Below, piece by piece: positions 12,533-24,869 of a stretch of 64,000 nt of DNA. The position numbers and the translations under genes were made by a program. The notes under the pieces are model-generated. The model made no database searches. It was not told the origin of the DNA and was given only the letters and a program-made list of their open reading frames with translations. Position 1 is the first letter of the stretch. Every line of letters begins with the position of its first letter. The stretch comes from Aedes albopictus (lineage: Eukaryota; Arthropoda; Insecta; Diptera; Culicidae), in NCBI RefSeq assembly GCF_035046485.1, contig NC_085137.1, positions 374,418,706 through 374,482,705 on the forward strand, read 5' to 3'.

Positions 12533-13325
12533 AGGTCGATATGTGGAACGTTGTTGTGTTATTCCATAGATTTAAATCATTTTAAGACTGAATGATTAAA
12601 AGGATTGCCAGCAGCACGTTTAACGCATGTCCCAGCTACCAATCTTTGTATCTGCGGTCTTTACTAAAACTGGATTACTGCTTGGATCGGATGCCGGCAT
12701 ACAATTTCACAAGGCAGCCCGAGCAGGAGAAAATAGCCGAAGAATACGAGACTTAGGTATGGGAAATGAAATATCTACAACCTGAATGAGGTATTAAGAA
12801 ACCCTGCATAGGAGGTAAAATACCTTAAATAATAACTGGTGTGAATTCTGGGCATAACACATGAATAATGTCATCAGGTATGACAATAATAATCGGCGAT
12901 TTTTCCATACAAATAGTGATTTTTCCATAATTCAATAATACCTCAAGCAGTTCTCAACACCAAACCAATAACTCGTTGAGGTATTTCATCAATACCTACA
13001 AAATACCGGATTAAGTTATTTTTAATACCTGGGTACCGACCAATACCTTGTCTTAGTATGATACCGATTTTGGTATGCTGCAGTTATGTGTTAGTTAGTT
13101 ATTCGTTCCTGCTCGGGAGGCTAGTTAACTAAATAAACGTCAATTTTGGACGTAAACATGTGACGTCGTTCTTATTGTCCTTCATGTTGGCTGAGAAAAT
13201 TGATGTGGAGTACTGCATCAATTTGCTCATTAAAAATCTGTCAGATTTCCGGAATATTGTACACCGTGGAGAAAGAACCCCCCAAAATACCCTTGAAATC
13301 CACAGGAAACCCCTTTATTCCCATC
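12533..13325. other. Intergenic sequence, no gene seen
   Basis: ATACCT and AATACC words are frequent between 12750 and 13080, suggesting an old repeat with imperfect internal inverted copies. I find no coding or RNA feature. Confidence 0.45.
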
Positions 13326-14696
13326 TGATATGCATCGGCATATAATATTTGAAACTGGTAAACATGGAGTTCGAATAAAAGAAGTTGACACATTTTCAGC
13401 TGACATTTCCATCCATTATATAAGTAGATGTTTACTTTTCAACATTTCACACGGTTTATCTGTTGTGTTTCACTGGTTTATTGTATATCAGGATTGATCG
13501 TTTGGTTTCTATGGTTTCATTAGAAGTCAGATTCTTGTGAACATGTACTACCATTTACTGTATCTGTTCTGTTGTAAATATCTCAACCAGGCATTAGGCT
13601 CCAATTTCAAATCGATCCGTTCGTAAAATATATATTTCAAGCACGTGATTTCGCTTGCCCTGTTGATGGATCTGATTTGTTGTGTGTTAATATTATTTCC
13701 CAAGTATATTATGTTTTCAGGAGTTCTCTTCTGGATCAGTTAGTAAGTGTAATGCTTTATTAATTTTGTTTTGTTTATTGATTTTGTTCTGCACATCGAA
13801 CCATATCGTAGCTCCATTCAATACTCCATTCTCTAACTCTTATGTATAGTTATTGTAAAAGTGATATGACCAGCATATCAAAGTCAATTAATTGTTTCCA
13901 TCCGGCTAGTAAAATCTATGCTAATTCTGGCTTAATCAGCCATAACTTATCTTCAATTGGGATTGATAGGAAAGGAAGTGGTGGCATCAAGCCATTATTC
14001 ACCAAAGAGTAAACAAATACAGACGTTAAAGCAGTTTCCAGATAATTGTGCTGGCGTTTATCTATTTTTTTTTTAATTTCGATCTGAATGATTGCAATCA
14101 CAGAGCAGTAGTGTTTAGACCAAGTTGGTATCAGTTTTCCATGCTTGAATCAACGCCATTCCAAGAAGAAGAACATCCGTAAATCCCTAACTAATCGATT
14201 AGTGAGATTGGTAACCGTTTGATATACTAACTCTAAACAAAATTATGTACAAGTTGTATACGTTTATTCATTATTCGATTTCTGTTTCAAGTTTTTAAGT
14301 TATCATTATTGATTTATTATAATAACATTTACACATAGTTCCATCAGTATATTTTATTATAAGCCACTTAGTACACTCTTTTATGGATAATATTTCGAAT
14401 ACCCTGCAAACATTAAATTAGTTGAACTCCTCGTGGTTCAGATAATTAACTTTTTTTTTGACGTAAGGATACTATTAGATAATTGAACTAACAATGCGCA
14501 ATTTCTGTGACGTTTTTCGGTTACCACTGACACAAATTTACTTACGATGTAAAACAATCATGGATTTTGTTTACTTACTTTCTCTCGGTATGTTTAAGCT
14601 TTTTTGGGCTGGAAGACAACAACGATGTACTACCTTGATTAGTATTATGAGCCTGATTCTTGTTATGAATCAGTTTTCTTGCAAGGTATTCAGAAC

Positions 14697-16873
14697 GATT
14701 CTATAACATTCCCCAGAAAACCATTCCCCAGAGAACCAATCCCCAGAAATCCATTCCCCAGAATGTACCATTCCCCAGAAAACTATTTCTTAAAACGCGT
14801 CATTCCCCAGAAAGAAAATAAAACTATTATTTTATTTCTAAATATTCATTCGTAAAAAATCACCGGAAGAAACATTCTGCTAAAAATTCTCATTCAACAA
14901 GAAAAACTTTGGAAATAAGCATGATTTGCCTTTACAATTTTTTAGGCTATTAGCATAATTATTGACATCGTACTGCCTTCTTTTTCAGCATGCATTTTCC
15001 CTTCTTTTTTGCATAGGCTGTTCTTTCGAATTGCACTTTTCAGAAAATGATCGGCATCAAAACTTCTTACATTTTCAATGTAGATTTTCCCTTCTTTTCT
15101 GCATAGGCTGTTCTTTCGAGTAACACTGTTCAGGTAATTATCGGCACCACAAGCACAGGTGTTTTGGAATTTGAAAAAATATTTAAGAAATATTTAAGAA
15201 ATTTAACACCGGTGGTGGCTGTAACGCCCATAATTTCCTGAAAAGTACATTTCGAAAGAACAGCCTATGCAAAAAAGAAGGAAAAATCTATGTTAAAAAA
15301 GTAAGCGGTTGCTATGCCGATAATTTCCTGAAAAGTACAACTCGAAGGAATAGCTCTTTCTTTTTAAACAAGTTTTTTTAGAATGTAGGCAATTGGTATA
15401 CTATTATTTGAATTATAACTGCATACATTTTCAACATAGATTTTTCCTTCTTTGCTGCATGGATCGTTCTTTTTAATTGCACTTTTCAGGAAATTATCGG
15501 CATCACATCTGCTTACATTTTCAACATAGATTTTCCCTTCTTTTCTACATAGGCTGTTCTTTCGAGTTACAATGTTCAGGTACTTATCGGCACTACAAGC
15601 ACAGGTGTTTAGAAATTTGAGAAATTTTATCATGAATATTATAGCAATTTAACACCGGTGGTTGTAATAATGCCCATGATTTCCTGAAAAGTGCAATTCG
15701 AAATTATAGCCTATGTTGAAAAGAAGGGAAAATCTATGTTGAAAATGTAAGCAGTTATAATTTCAATAATTTTACTAATTTCCTTAATTCTATGAAAAAT
15801 ATTGTTTAAAAATAAGGATCATTGTAGGGTTTTTGAATGCCGAAAGGAAAACAATGGTACTTTTTTTCTTCTTCATTAAAAATATTTTTGAGTTGTTATA
15901 AGAATTGTTGGCATTAAAACTGCTTATATGTTCAGTTTGTATATTCCATGGTATTGGAATAATGATAAAAATCCTTCTCATACAGCATGAATGAAGGGCC
16001 TTTGTAGCGAATAATTAGGAACGGCCATTGGGATGGATCCCTCCAACTATTTACGTAGAAAAACATGGTCAGTTGAGTCTTTCCGAGTAACTCAAAGTTT
16101 TTGACAGAATAATCTTTTTTTTTTTTAAAAACCGGCCATATATAAACTGGTCCATAAACATCTTGTACACTGAACAACATCAGTAGAAAATGCATTTTCT
16201 CTGTAAATTTTGCGGATCACAATTAAAACGTTATCCATCGCGAAGCACGTGCTGCACAATTTTACAAATCTGTCTAGAACAAAACAATTGATAGCAACTG
16301 CAATGATGGCAGTTTGTGAACTTTCAAGATAGGTTCAAAGATCAACATGCAACTATATACAATGGTAATTAAACGTTTGAACCATTGTAGAATATTTTTA
16401 TGAATATGTATGTATGTATACATCACTTAATTTGTTAAAATACCGTATTGTCGGGCCGCCACCAAACCGGACGTCGCACAATAAAGTTGCGACGCGACCA
16501 AACTCGCGACGTTTTTATTAATTATGTCAAAAGTAGTGCGCATCCTTCTCGTTGTTGTCAACAACACAGCACACTAGATGCGAAACAGTTGCGACACTTG
16601 TGGACCAAGAAAATGGCAATTTTTAATTGAGTGTCTGTCTTGATTCCAATCGGATGGACAATACAAAAAATAGATGTTTGCGCGTAAAAACACTATAAGG
16701 TTAAAATCCTTGCCTATAACACACCATTATGATCAACATTGTACTGTTTGTGTATCGAATTATACTTTTTAGCAGAGTATGTTAAGCTTTTCTGGGGAAT
16801 GGTACATTCTGGGGAATGAATTTCTGGGGAATGAATTTCTGGGGATTGGTTTTCTGGGGAATGTTATAGAATC
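14697..16873. mobile_element. MULE-like DNA element with terminal iterons
   Basis: The element is flanked by a 9-bp direct repeat, ATTCAGAAC (14688-14696 and 16874-16882). Both ends begin GATTCTATAACATTCCCC. Each end then carries five or six spaced copies of CATTCCCCAGAA (left 14707-14815, right 16793-16864), arranged as a long inverted repeat. A 9-bp duplication with long ends suggests a Mutator-like element. The interior has no recognisable transposase, so it is probably non-autonomous. Its centre is an alternating inverted module array (14985-15770). Confidence 0.65.
14985..15770. repeat. Alternating inverted modules inside the MULE-like element
   Basis: A module containing GCATAGGCTGTTCTTTCGA, then TTTTCAGGAAATTATCGGCA, then TTACATTTTCAACATAGATT appears in plus orientation at about 14985-15160 and 15420-15620. 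It appears inverted at about 15195-15360 and 15645-15755. Each pair meets at a short loop flanked by CACAGGTGTTT and AACACCGGTGGT. The transcript could fold into two large hairpins. Confidence 0.7.
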
Positions 16874-17264
16874 ATTCAGAACATATATGAACGAATCTAA
16901 AGATGATCGACACACTGATCGCATTGCAAATACCGAAAGCATGGGTCTCATCATCTAAGCATCAAACAGAACTGAAAACGCAATAAGTAGCCTTGCTCAC
17001 TCGTGTTAAACATTGAGCAGCATTCTCGTTTTCGGGCATTTTGTGGATGTCGAGATCGGTGCTCTCGATAATGCGAGTCAAAAATACACCTGGACGCGCT
17101 CCCATTTCACCTTACGAAAATTAATGGGATCTGAATGCCATAAGTAATATCGCGCTCCCAAATTCATCCTATTTGAAAACAAGCGATTACGGCACCGATT
17201 GATTCCGTTCTTTTAATTTTCATGCGTGTTTACTTCTAACAAAAAAATACAAAAATAAGAAATA

Positions 17265-17523
17265 GAATGAGGTTCTCCAGTTAGCCTAGTGGTTGATCGC
17301 CAATCTGGAGACGGCGGGTTCGATTCCCGTTCCAGTCGGGAAAATTATCTCAACTCTCTGGGCATAGAGTATCATTGTACTTGCCTCACAATGTACAAAT
17401 TCATGCAATGGCAGGCAAAGAAAACCATTCAATTAATAACTGTGGAAGTGCTCAAAGAACACTAAGTTGAAGCGAGCCAGGCCAAGTCCCAGTGCGGACG
17501 TAGAGCCATTAAGAGGAGGAGGA
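17265..17523 (+). mobile_element. Feilai-like tRNA-derived SINE
   Basis: A tRNA-like head has the A box TTAGCCTAGTGGTTGATCG and the B box GGTTCGATTCCC (17319-17330). Then come a tRNA-unrelated body (CTGTGGAAGTGCTCAAAGAAC) and a GA-rich tail. The 7-bp target duplication AGAAATA lies at 17258-17264 and 17524-17530. Copy A near 4880 has the uninterrupted site. Because the duplication brackets head and body together, this is a SINE and not a tRNA gene. Confidence 0.82.
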
Positions 17524-18179
17524 AGAAATATAATGAACAGCGCTTTAACCCTTTGTTTGTCGTAGAATAAAAATGGGAGCCACATGCACCATAAGGGAAT
17601 CCAATACTCTACATAAAGTCGGTTGTTCTTTTTTATTTTATTTTTTGTCGAACTCAATTAATATCACCCACTTTTGGTAAAAGGGTACTTGTTTTATAGC
17701 AAATGATAAAATATTGTTGAACGTTGAAAAGTTTTAGTTAAGATCTCAAATTTGGACATAAAACCAACGTACGTTTTCAACCACCAAATTTTCTGTTTAT
17801 TTTTATCGAACTTCGTCTTAGCTAGGCTTCGCCAAAATTCTGTTGAATTTTGGTAAACCTGACTTATACAGAAAAGTTAAAAGGTAAATTCAATAAAATA
17901 GAACAAAATAAATATGTTTCTGAGGATCTGAATAAACATTTCAAGAGGCTTCATCTGACCATCCAGTACTACTATAATTGAAAACAAAAGCTAATATCAA
18001 GTGTTTACCCACTCGCCGTAAATATAGAAAAGTATGTTCAACCCGATCCGTTTGATGGCATTTATCATTTTTTCCTGAGAAAAATGATAAAACACGATTC
18101 AAGTTCTGCATAATCATAACATTGCAGTTACATCTTCAGAGACCTTGTGCAACCTGTATGCTTCCTTCATTTATGAATA

Positions 18180-19625
18180 CCGTCAAATGGGGTAACTTGC
18201 AACACTTTTCGACTTTGAAGCAATATCATTGAAAATCTAAACATTTGAACCATCCTGTAAAGCATCGTGTACGCTAATTACCCAGAGTAGAATGCTATGT
18301 AGCAATTGATTTATCAAAATATGTTGTCACCTAATCAGGAGGTGCGAAATACATGCTTGTTGCAAGTTTCCCCATCTGTGGGGTAACTTGCAACACAGGA
18401 CATGAAGTTAAGTTAGCTATCATTAAACATCGTATTGTAAATTTTTGATGTAATACATGAAAAATGCATTGTTAAGATGTACACTAACCAATTGACATAT
18501 ATTTTTTCATGAAAGGGCTGATAGTTATTGCAAGTGAGAGTATATCGTTTAACAACAGGTCGCACGTCCCTCAAATATAAAATATATATGGATTTCGTGA
18601 CATAGTACTCGTAACAAAATGTCAACAATGATAATTGTCATTTCTTGAAAAGGTAGAGTGAGTCATCTTTAAGTAGTTTCCAGTTTGAAGTGGTGTTTGA
18701 CAATTTCTGCTAAAATAACATGATTGAAACACATCTATTGAACTTTGTAAATATCAAAGTCGTTAATTTGGGTAAATTTGAAATAATTTAGTCCATCTAC
18801 GTTCAGAATTGATGTTGGTGATTGTTTTAAAGCGCCCATAAACTAAATTAAACTTTTAACAAGATGTAACATGAATAAAACTCCATAATATGATATTTCC
18901 TAACAATGTGATTTTCAAACGTTCAAAAAAATGTAAAAAATGAGTTGTCATTTGAAAATGAACTCGTTACGTAATCAAGAAATGATCCGTTTTTATTATT
19001 TCTGACAAAAATATCGTGAAATGAAGATAAACAATAGAAGGTTTTGTCAAATTTAACTGTTGCAAGTTACCTCATAGTGGTTGACGAATATAATAATGAT
19101 TTTTCACATTTCTTAGTCGATAAGTTTATTAATTTTTTATCGTTTAGCTAAGCTTACTATTAGGTACCCTAACTGCAACCAAGGTCATCAGACTTATCGC
19201 ACTTACCATAGGGGAGAGGTGAAACACGATTTTCATACTTGTTTTTATGGCATAAAATAAGCAAACCGTTTTAACAGTGTAGCTAAACAATAAATAAAGA
19301 AACAAAACTAATTTTTCCACTAAATCGATCTTTGGTATACATAATCTCTATAACCGAAATAGAAGGGCATACTAGTTTTCATTAGGGGTACTCACTAAAC
19401 AGATTAAATTGCTGCGTAAGCCATGATTTTCTGCTTATTTGAAATGTTTCATGAATAAGCGAATGAAATAATCATAGATTGCCTTGGTTATCGCGACGTT
19501 TAATCAGTTTAATCAGTTTACGCTGTTAAGTGAATCCCCCTATTATTATTAGAAAATACTTCACATTTAGTGTATGTCATCGTATTGCAAGTTACACCGC
19601 TGTTGCAAGTAACCCCGTTTGACGG
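18180..19625. mobile_element. TA-flanked MITE, CCGTCAAATGGGG type
   Basis: The ends are CCGTCAAATGGGGTAACTTG and its complement, followed by GCAAC, flanked by TA (18178-18179 and 19626-19627). Echoes of the tip recur inside, such as TGTGGGGTAACTTGCAACAC near 18378 and TTGCAAGTTACCTCA near 19063. It is 1446 bp with no transposase visible, inserted in copy B. Confidence 0.85.
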
Positions 19626-19989
19626 TACCTTAAATCTGTGGTGTTCTGTAAATTTTCAAGACAAAGTGCCACGTAACGTCAATTTATCAACAATTATGAA
19701 AGCGAAAAAATATGTTTCATTCAAAAAGTCAGTAAAAATTTTCTAAAATGACATGTTATGAAAATGCCACCAGCACGGACGCCAAATTCTATATCAATCA
19801 ACTGTGGGTCGCAAGCCGAAAAAGTGAGAACCTTCGACTGAATTTGTTGCGTACTTTTCAACTCGTGAATAATCAATTATTACTAACCCAAAGTCGAAAC
19901 TGTTTGATGATAGATCTTCAACAGAGTTGCAGTGTTTACCGACTCGAAGTTACCGTTCGAAAATCGTAACGCAAGGCTTAGAAATCGCT

Positions 19990-20280
19990 AAACTCGTGGT
20001 GTACGATGTTCAGTGTTGCACTTGAACTGAACGCGAGCCAAAAATGAACTGAACGCGTTCCATTTTTTGAACATGAACGCAGTAAACATTGAACTTGCGT
20101 GTCAGAGCTTTTCACTGCTCAAGAACGCCCGTTCAGATCCCCATTCGGCTCAATGTTCTAATAGGGTACTGCATGAAATTATATCCATCTCTTTCACTCT
20201 TACAAAAATTTTGTAAACAACAAGGCCAAGAAACGTCAAAATCCCATACAAAATCAAAACATTGCAGTGCCCTATGCACT
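19990..20280. other. GAACTGAAC-rich repeat, no gene seen
   Basis: Clusters of TTCAGTTC and GAACTGAAC-like words occur here and again near 22140-22200. They may be remnants of one element, but I could not define ends. Confidence 0.35.
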
Positions 20281-20284
20281 ATGA

Positions 20285-20412
20285 ACTTCTGCACGAATAT
20301 TTGCTGGCCTGCTTACACTAACTGAAAATTTGACATTTGAGCGGAGCGGCACAGCTCAAACGTCAAAATTGTCTGTGCGAGTAAGCAGGCCAGCAAACAT
20401 TCGTGCAGAAGT
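20285..20412. mobile_element. Short foldback element
   Basis: ACTTCTGCACGAATATTTGC with the following GGCCTGCTTAC pairs with GTAAGCAGGCCAGCAAACAT with the following TCGTGCAGAAGT. A second inner pairing (AATTTGACATTTGAGC with GCTCAAACGTCAAAATT) lies around a short loop. The total is about 128 bp. Confidence 0.7.
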
Positions 20413-20651
20413 CCATTCTATCAATATGTAAAGCTAATGAATCGGTCCAGTCGTCCAGAGTTCCGTAGAAATAAGACTTCATGGAACATGGCCCTTCACT
20501 GTACCACATAATACCATATTAGTAATACGCACATATAGGGTATATGTACCATTCCTTGGCCTAATTTGCAAGCCGCATTGACAATTTTGACCATAACTCA
20601 TGAAATAATAGCACTAGAAATAATATGTTGACCCTATTACACACTCTAGGC

Positions 20652-20838
20652 CATGGTTTCCCAAACTGTGGGTCGCGACCCCCCAGGGGGGTCGCCGGTC
20701 TTAATCCAGGGGGTCGCGAGGGACACTAAAATATTTAACTGTAACAGAGATCAAATGAGGGAATTTCTATGGGGGGTCGCGAAAACTACGTCTGTTGGCA
20801 AAAGGGGGTCGCGCGACCTGAAAGTTTGGGAACCTATG
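20652..20838. mobile_element. hAT MITE with exact 8-bp target duplication
   Basis: The flanks are CTCTAGGC at 20644-20651 and 20839-20846. The ends are CATGGTTTCCCAAACTGTGG and its rough complement, AAAGTTTGGGAACCTATG. This is the well-known GGTTCCCAAACT hAT tip. The interior is GGGGGTCGCG-rich and non-coding, 187 bp in all. Confidence 0.85.
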
Positions 20839-20849
20839 CTCTAGGCAAT

Positions 20850-22795
20850 GCATGTTTCACCTATTGAAAGTAAACTAACATAAATATTCAAGAATTTATT
20901 TAATTAAGTTGAAAAAAATCGATGCGATGGTATGCAACGTTGGTCTATGGTACACAAATTGGCCTATTAGTGGATACAACGTTGGCCTATTGCTGTCCAT
21001 GCACTAAAACCACTTATTATCTCATTTTTTCAATATTTCTGCTGAAGTATTATCTCTGTTTGTTCACCATTCTTACTTGTATATTACATTTTTGGAGCCA
21101 AATTTTTAAAAACTGTAAATAAATTGCTTAAACTTAAGTTCTTTCTTTATTTATTAACGAAAACAACGCAATCCTATTATTGTGTTATATTTTTACAGTC
21201 ACCGTACACAAAACCTTTCTTCCTGTTCGTTCTTTCTGGTTCTTACGTAAACAATGTTGTTGACGTCACTTTATCGGTGTTGTTGACATCGCTTTACTGA
21301 TGGGCCAAGATTTGGGTACATATTGAAAAAAATGTCCTCAATATTCGGCCCACATTCAATTTGTAACATATTTATTATTCTTTGAAAACAAATATACAAG
21401 TTCAAAATAGCGTCTTTGACCGTCGCATCAAATGTTCAGATATTGAAAAGTCAGTTCGAAATGTTTTAGAATCATGCCATTTATGATCATATGTATAGAC
21501 TGCCCACTAAGCTGAAGAATCATGGCGTCTACAAAAGTTAAACAAAGTGACATTTTCATATAATTTTAATGCTCCAAAGTGCTAAAATTGAAACGAAGTG
21601 TTACAGTTGTTTGCCGCATAGCTTTTCCGATATCTAGTTATGCGTGTTTGTTTGAGTTTTTAGTTAAAGTTGAGATAGGCCAAACGAGGGGACTATGCCA
21701 ACGAAGCATCCCGATACCCTACATTGCATTGTGGGGTTGGGAAGGAAGCGGATCGAATCGTCCGAGGTGACAGCGCTTCGGTCCTTTTGACGCGTTTTTA
21801 TGCGAAACAACGTCCAAAAGCTTGGATGCGTCATCATATCCTATATGCCTTCTCTCCTAGGACTTTGTGACTCATTTGTATACACTCGTTGTTGCACGGA
21901 AAAAGGCGCCATATGACCTAGGCCATTGTGGCATCGGGCACTATGATTCTGCACCGAAATACGGATTATCCACAATCCACAATCCCCCTCACAATTGAAG
22001 GTCAGATTCTGAATCCAATGAGCCCAAGATTGCTAGAATTGTCGAAAAAATGGCAGAAATATGACCATTTCAGTTTAGCGGGTACCAGGGTATCATGTTA
22101 GCATGTTGGAATTATACTGGTGCAGTTCTTGCTCATTGTTCAAGGTGCGTTCAATTTCGAGCTCGCTCGAGTTCCAAACTTTGAACTGAACAATGTTCTA
22201 ATCGATGTTTATCCAATTATTTTCAAGTTGGGACATTGTCATTATTGCTGCGTGATGGATGAATTTTGATTCACTGATCCAGAATAAAAATCTTTGATCA
22301 TAATGGTTACACTATTCGATGGGCATCACTGTAATTTGCCTTGAAACATAGTAGCCATGATTTCTGTGTGCTATATTTGACGCCATGTGCAGCAATGTTG
22401 CCTGCTGGGAAGCTAAACGATCACTGTTAAAGTTTCTCCAGTTGAATAAAAATCGATCACTAATTAATGAGACGTCCGATTTGAATGTGGTCTTCGGCAA
22501 AGTTGTAACTGATAGAGTAACCTAGGAGTACCAAGGGTCAACTAACACTCTAGGGCACTTGGGGAAATTCTACGGTCAATTGAATGAAAAACGTCCTTTT
22601 TCCATAGTAATTCCGATACAAATTTTGAAGGGCTTGTGCACTCGATTTTCAACAAAATCAGCTCAATTTTTGGGAGTAGGCTTAGAATCTGATTATGAAT
22701 CGAATAAGCGGTGTGGATCAAAAACGATTTTTGAACCACCTTAGGGTGTCCCATTTGAATCACTTGAAAGCACGATGATACTGAATCAAATCATG
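20850..22795. other. Intergenic sequence, no gene seen
   Basis: I see short unconvincing open frames, scattered GTTGGCCTA and GTTGTTGAC repeats, and no element whose ends I can support. Confidence 0.5.
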
Positions 22796-22819
22796 ATATT
22801 ACAGTGAATTTTTGTCTTT

Positions 22820-22970
22820 GCAAAAAATGTTGTATGCAACTCGTTGCAAAACTCGGTTTTACAGCACTCGTCATATTTATCCAACATGGCAAGACTCGTT
22901 GGATAAAATCACGACTCGTGCTGAAAAATCTTCATTTTGTAACTCGTTTCAGCAATAACTATACTGCCCT
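22820..22970. mobile_element. Foldback MITE, GTTGGATAAA family, member 1
   Basis: Left words AAAATGTTGTATGCAACTCG and CAGCACTCGTCATATTTATC pair with right words TTGGATAAAATCACGACTCG and TTTTGTAACTCGTTTCAGC. Related copies lie near 39762-39925, 43080-43175 and 61770-61912, with a partial one at 5285-5345. No coding sequence. Confidence 0.65.
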
Positions 22971-23286
22971 TCTAAGCATATCTGTCCCATGTTGTTTTGC
23001 ATTCTTGCCGTGTTTTTCTCAGTAACAGACCCATATGAAGTTAATTTGAAATTTTTTCCCATTTTGCGTCACAAACAAATATTGCACAATAACGTAAAAC
23101 TTCTTTCTGGCATAGATTTTAAAATAAAATATAGGTTAGAGCAGTGGGACAGTATGCGTGGAAAAACAACATGGTACAGATATGCTTAGAACGGCAGTAT
23201 ACTAGCACAGTATACTAGTATAATTCACGAATTATGGTCAAAATTGTCACGATCGGCTGGCATATTAGACTAAGGTATGATACACA

Positions 23287-24191
23287 TCTATATATATAAA
23301 AATGAGTTAGAGGTTCCTTTGAGGCAACAAAACTTAAGAACGGATGAACCGATCAGCTTGACTCTTGCACGGTTCGGTTCGTATTCGTGTTAGCTGTGTT
23401 TATATGTGCAAAAAGTTACGAAACCCAACTAGAAAAGTAAGAAAATTGATAAAGTGTTCATTTCTCATGAGCTGGGAAGAAAATCATCCCAATCGAAATG
23501 AAAGCAATCTAGAGTGCGGTGCAAAAATGACCTCAACAGTTGTCAAACCACCACATCTTGGCAAGACAAAGTTTGCCGGGACAGCTAGTCTATATATATA
23601 AAAATGAGTTTGATGTCCCTTTGAGGCAACAAAACTCAAGAACGGCAGAACAGATCAGGATGAATCATGCACGGTTCGGTTCGTATTCGTGGTGGCTGTG
23701 TTTATATGTACAAAAAGTTACGAAAATCAGCTAGAAAAGTAACAAAATTGAAAAAGTACTGATTTTCCATGAGCTGGGAAGGAAATCAACAACATCGAAA
23801 TGAAATCAATCTAGAGTGCGGTGACGTTATGAGCTCAACAGTTGTCAAACCACCACAAGACGGCAAGACAAAGTTTGCCGGGACAGCTAGTCTATCTATA
23901 TAAAAATGAGTTTGTAGCTTCTTTGAGGCAACAAAACTCACGAACGGCCGAACCGATCAGCATGACCCTTGCACGTTTCGTTTCGTATTCATGCTGGCTG
24001 TGTTTATATGTATAAAAAGTTACGAAAATCAACTCAAAAAGTTGGAAAATTGATAAAGTACTGATTTTTATGAGCTGGGAAGAAAATCAACACGATCGAA
24101 ATCAAACCAATCTAGAGTGCGGTGCTATTTTGAGCTCAACAGTTGTCAAACCACCACAAGACGGCAAGACAAAGTTTGCCGGGACAGCTAG
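23287..24191 (+). mobile_element. Non-autonomous Helitron, three tandem units
   Basis: Three units of 302, 302 and 301 bp (23287-23588, 23589-23890, 23891-24191) each start with TCTATATATATAAAAATGAG or a close variant. Each ends with a short hairpin (GGCAAGACAAAGTTTGCC) followed by CTAG. The outer flanks are A and T. A TC start, a 3' hairpin, a CTAG end and A/T insertion without target duplication are the hallmarks of Helitrons. Units join head to tail with no spacer. No Rep/helicase is present. Confidence 0.85.
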
Positions 24192-24616
24192 TACCCTATA
24201 ATTCTAGCATAGAAAGTAGTTTAGTAGTTTCATGAATAATTTGTGAAAAATGTCTCGTTTTTTTTTTCAATGTATACGTTATTAAGCAGGAACTTTATTT
24301 CCGATTCCCTGAAATGTGGGGGACCAGGCCATGGCTTTCTAACGGAAACGAGTATGGAGATGATTGAATGCGGATCGTATGAAAAAGGTACATTGATTAT
24401 TCTCGTATTACAGAAACAAAATTTAAAATATGCTAACCAGTGGTATTGAAAAATAGGCGAGAATCAAGTATGGATTCATTATTCGTTGGCACACATTGGC
24501 AATCGAAAGGAATTGCAGGAGGGTTTTCCATCACGACACTAGAAGCACGCAAAATCCTCTGCAAAACTGCTAGAAGCTGTTAATTAATTGATTCTTTCAA
24601 TTATTAATATTATTTA

Positions 24617-24863
24617 CTAGCTGTCCCGGCAAACGTCGTTCTGCCTGCCTGCTGTGTTTTTGACATGTAAAATGCCCCGCAAAATGAAATTTCAAACTTT
24701 TTCGACTTCGGTGCGTTCCCGGTTGATTTTCCCAATTATTTTTTCGCACGAACACGTCGGAGCCCTGCACGAATGAAACACTGAAAGAATGGTGTAGATC
24801 CATTGGCCCGTTCCCGAGCCTATTCGTGACATACAAACACCATTCCATTTTTATTTATATAGA
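24617..24863 (-). mobile_element. Helitron copy, single, diverged
   Basis: On the minus strand it starts TCTATATAAATAAAAATGGA and ends GTTTGCCGGGACAGCTAG, with A and T flanks. The 247-bp interior differs from the tandem units, so it is a different subfamily sharing the termini. Confidence 0.75.
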
Positions 24864-24869
24864 TTTGTT

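Larger units (their letters stand above)
13330..19840 (+). repeat. Paralogous segment, copy B, enlarged by insertions
   Basis: This is the counterpart of copy A (2541-5620), starting near the shared AACATGGAGTTCGAATAAAA and ending near GGTCGCAAGCCGAAA. It is larger because of a 2.2 kb MULE-like element (14697-16873), a SINE (17265-17523) and a TA-flanked MITE (18180-19625), none of which is in copy A. Segments near 16885-17115 and 17800-18170 also have no clear match in A. Confidence 0.75.

Noticed and set aside
17281..17340. A tRNA gene
   Set aside because: A and B boxes are present, but the sequence continues into a SINE body and GA tail bracketed by a 7-bp target duplication, and no acceptor stem pairs.
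2541..19840. Copies A and B as the two LTRs of one giant retroelement
   Set aside because: The blocks lack TG...CA ends, differ greatly in structure, and the sequence between them is an unrelated RTE and repeats without LTR-element genes.
23287..24191. A CRISPR-like or satellite array
   Set aside because: The 302-bp units have Helitron starts, hairpins and CTAG ends. There are no short repeats separated by unique spacers, and the genome is animal.
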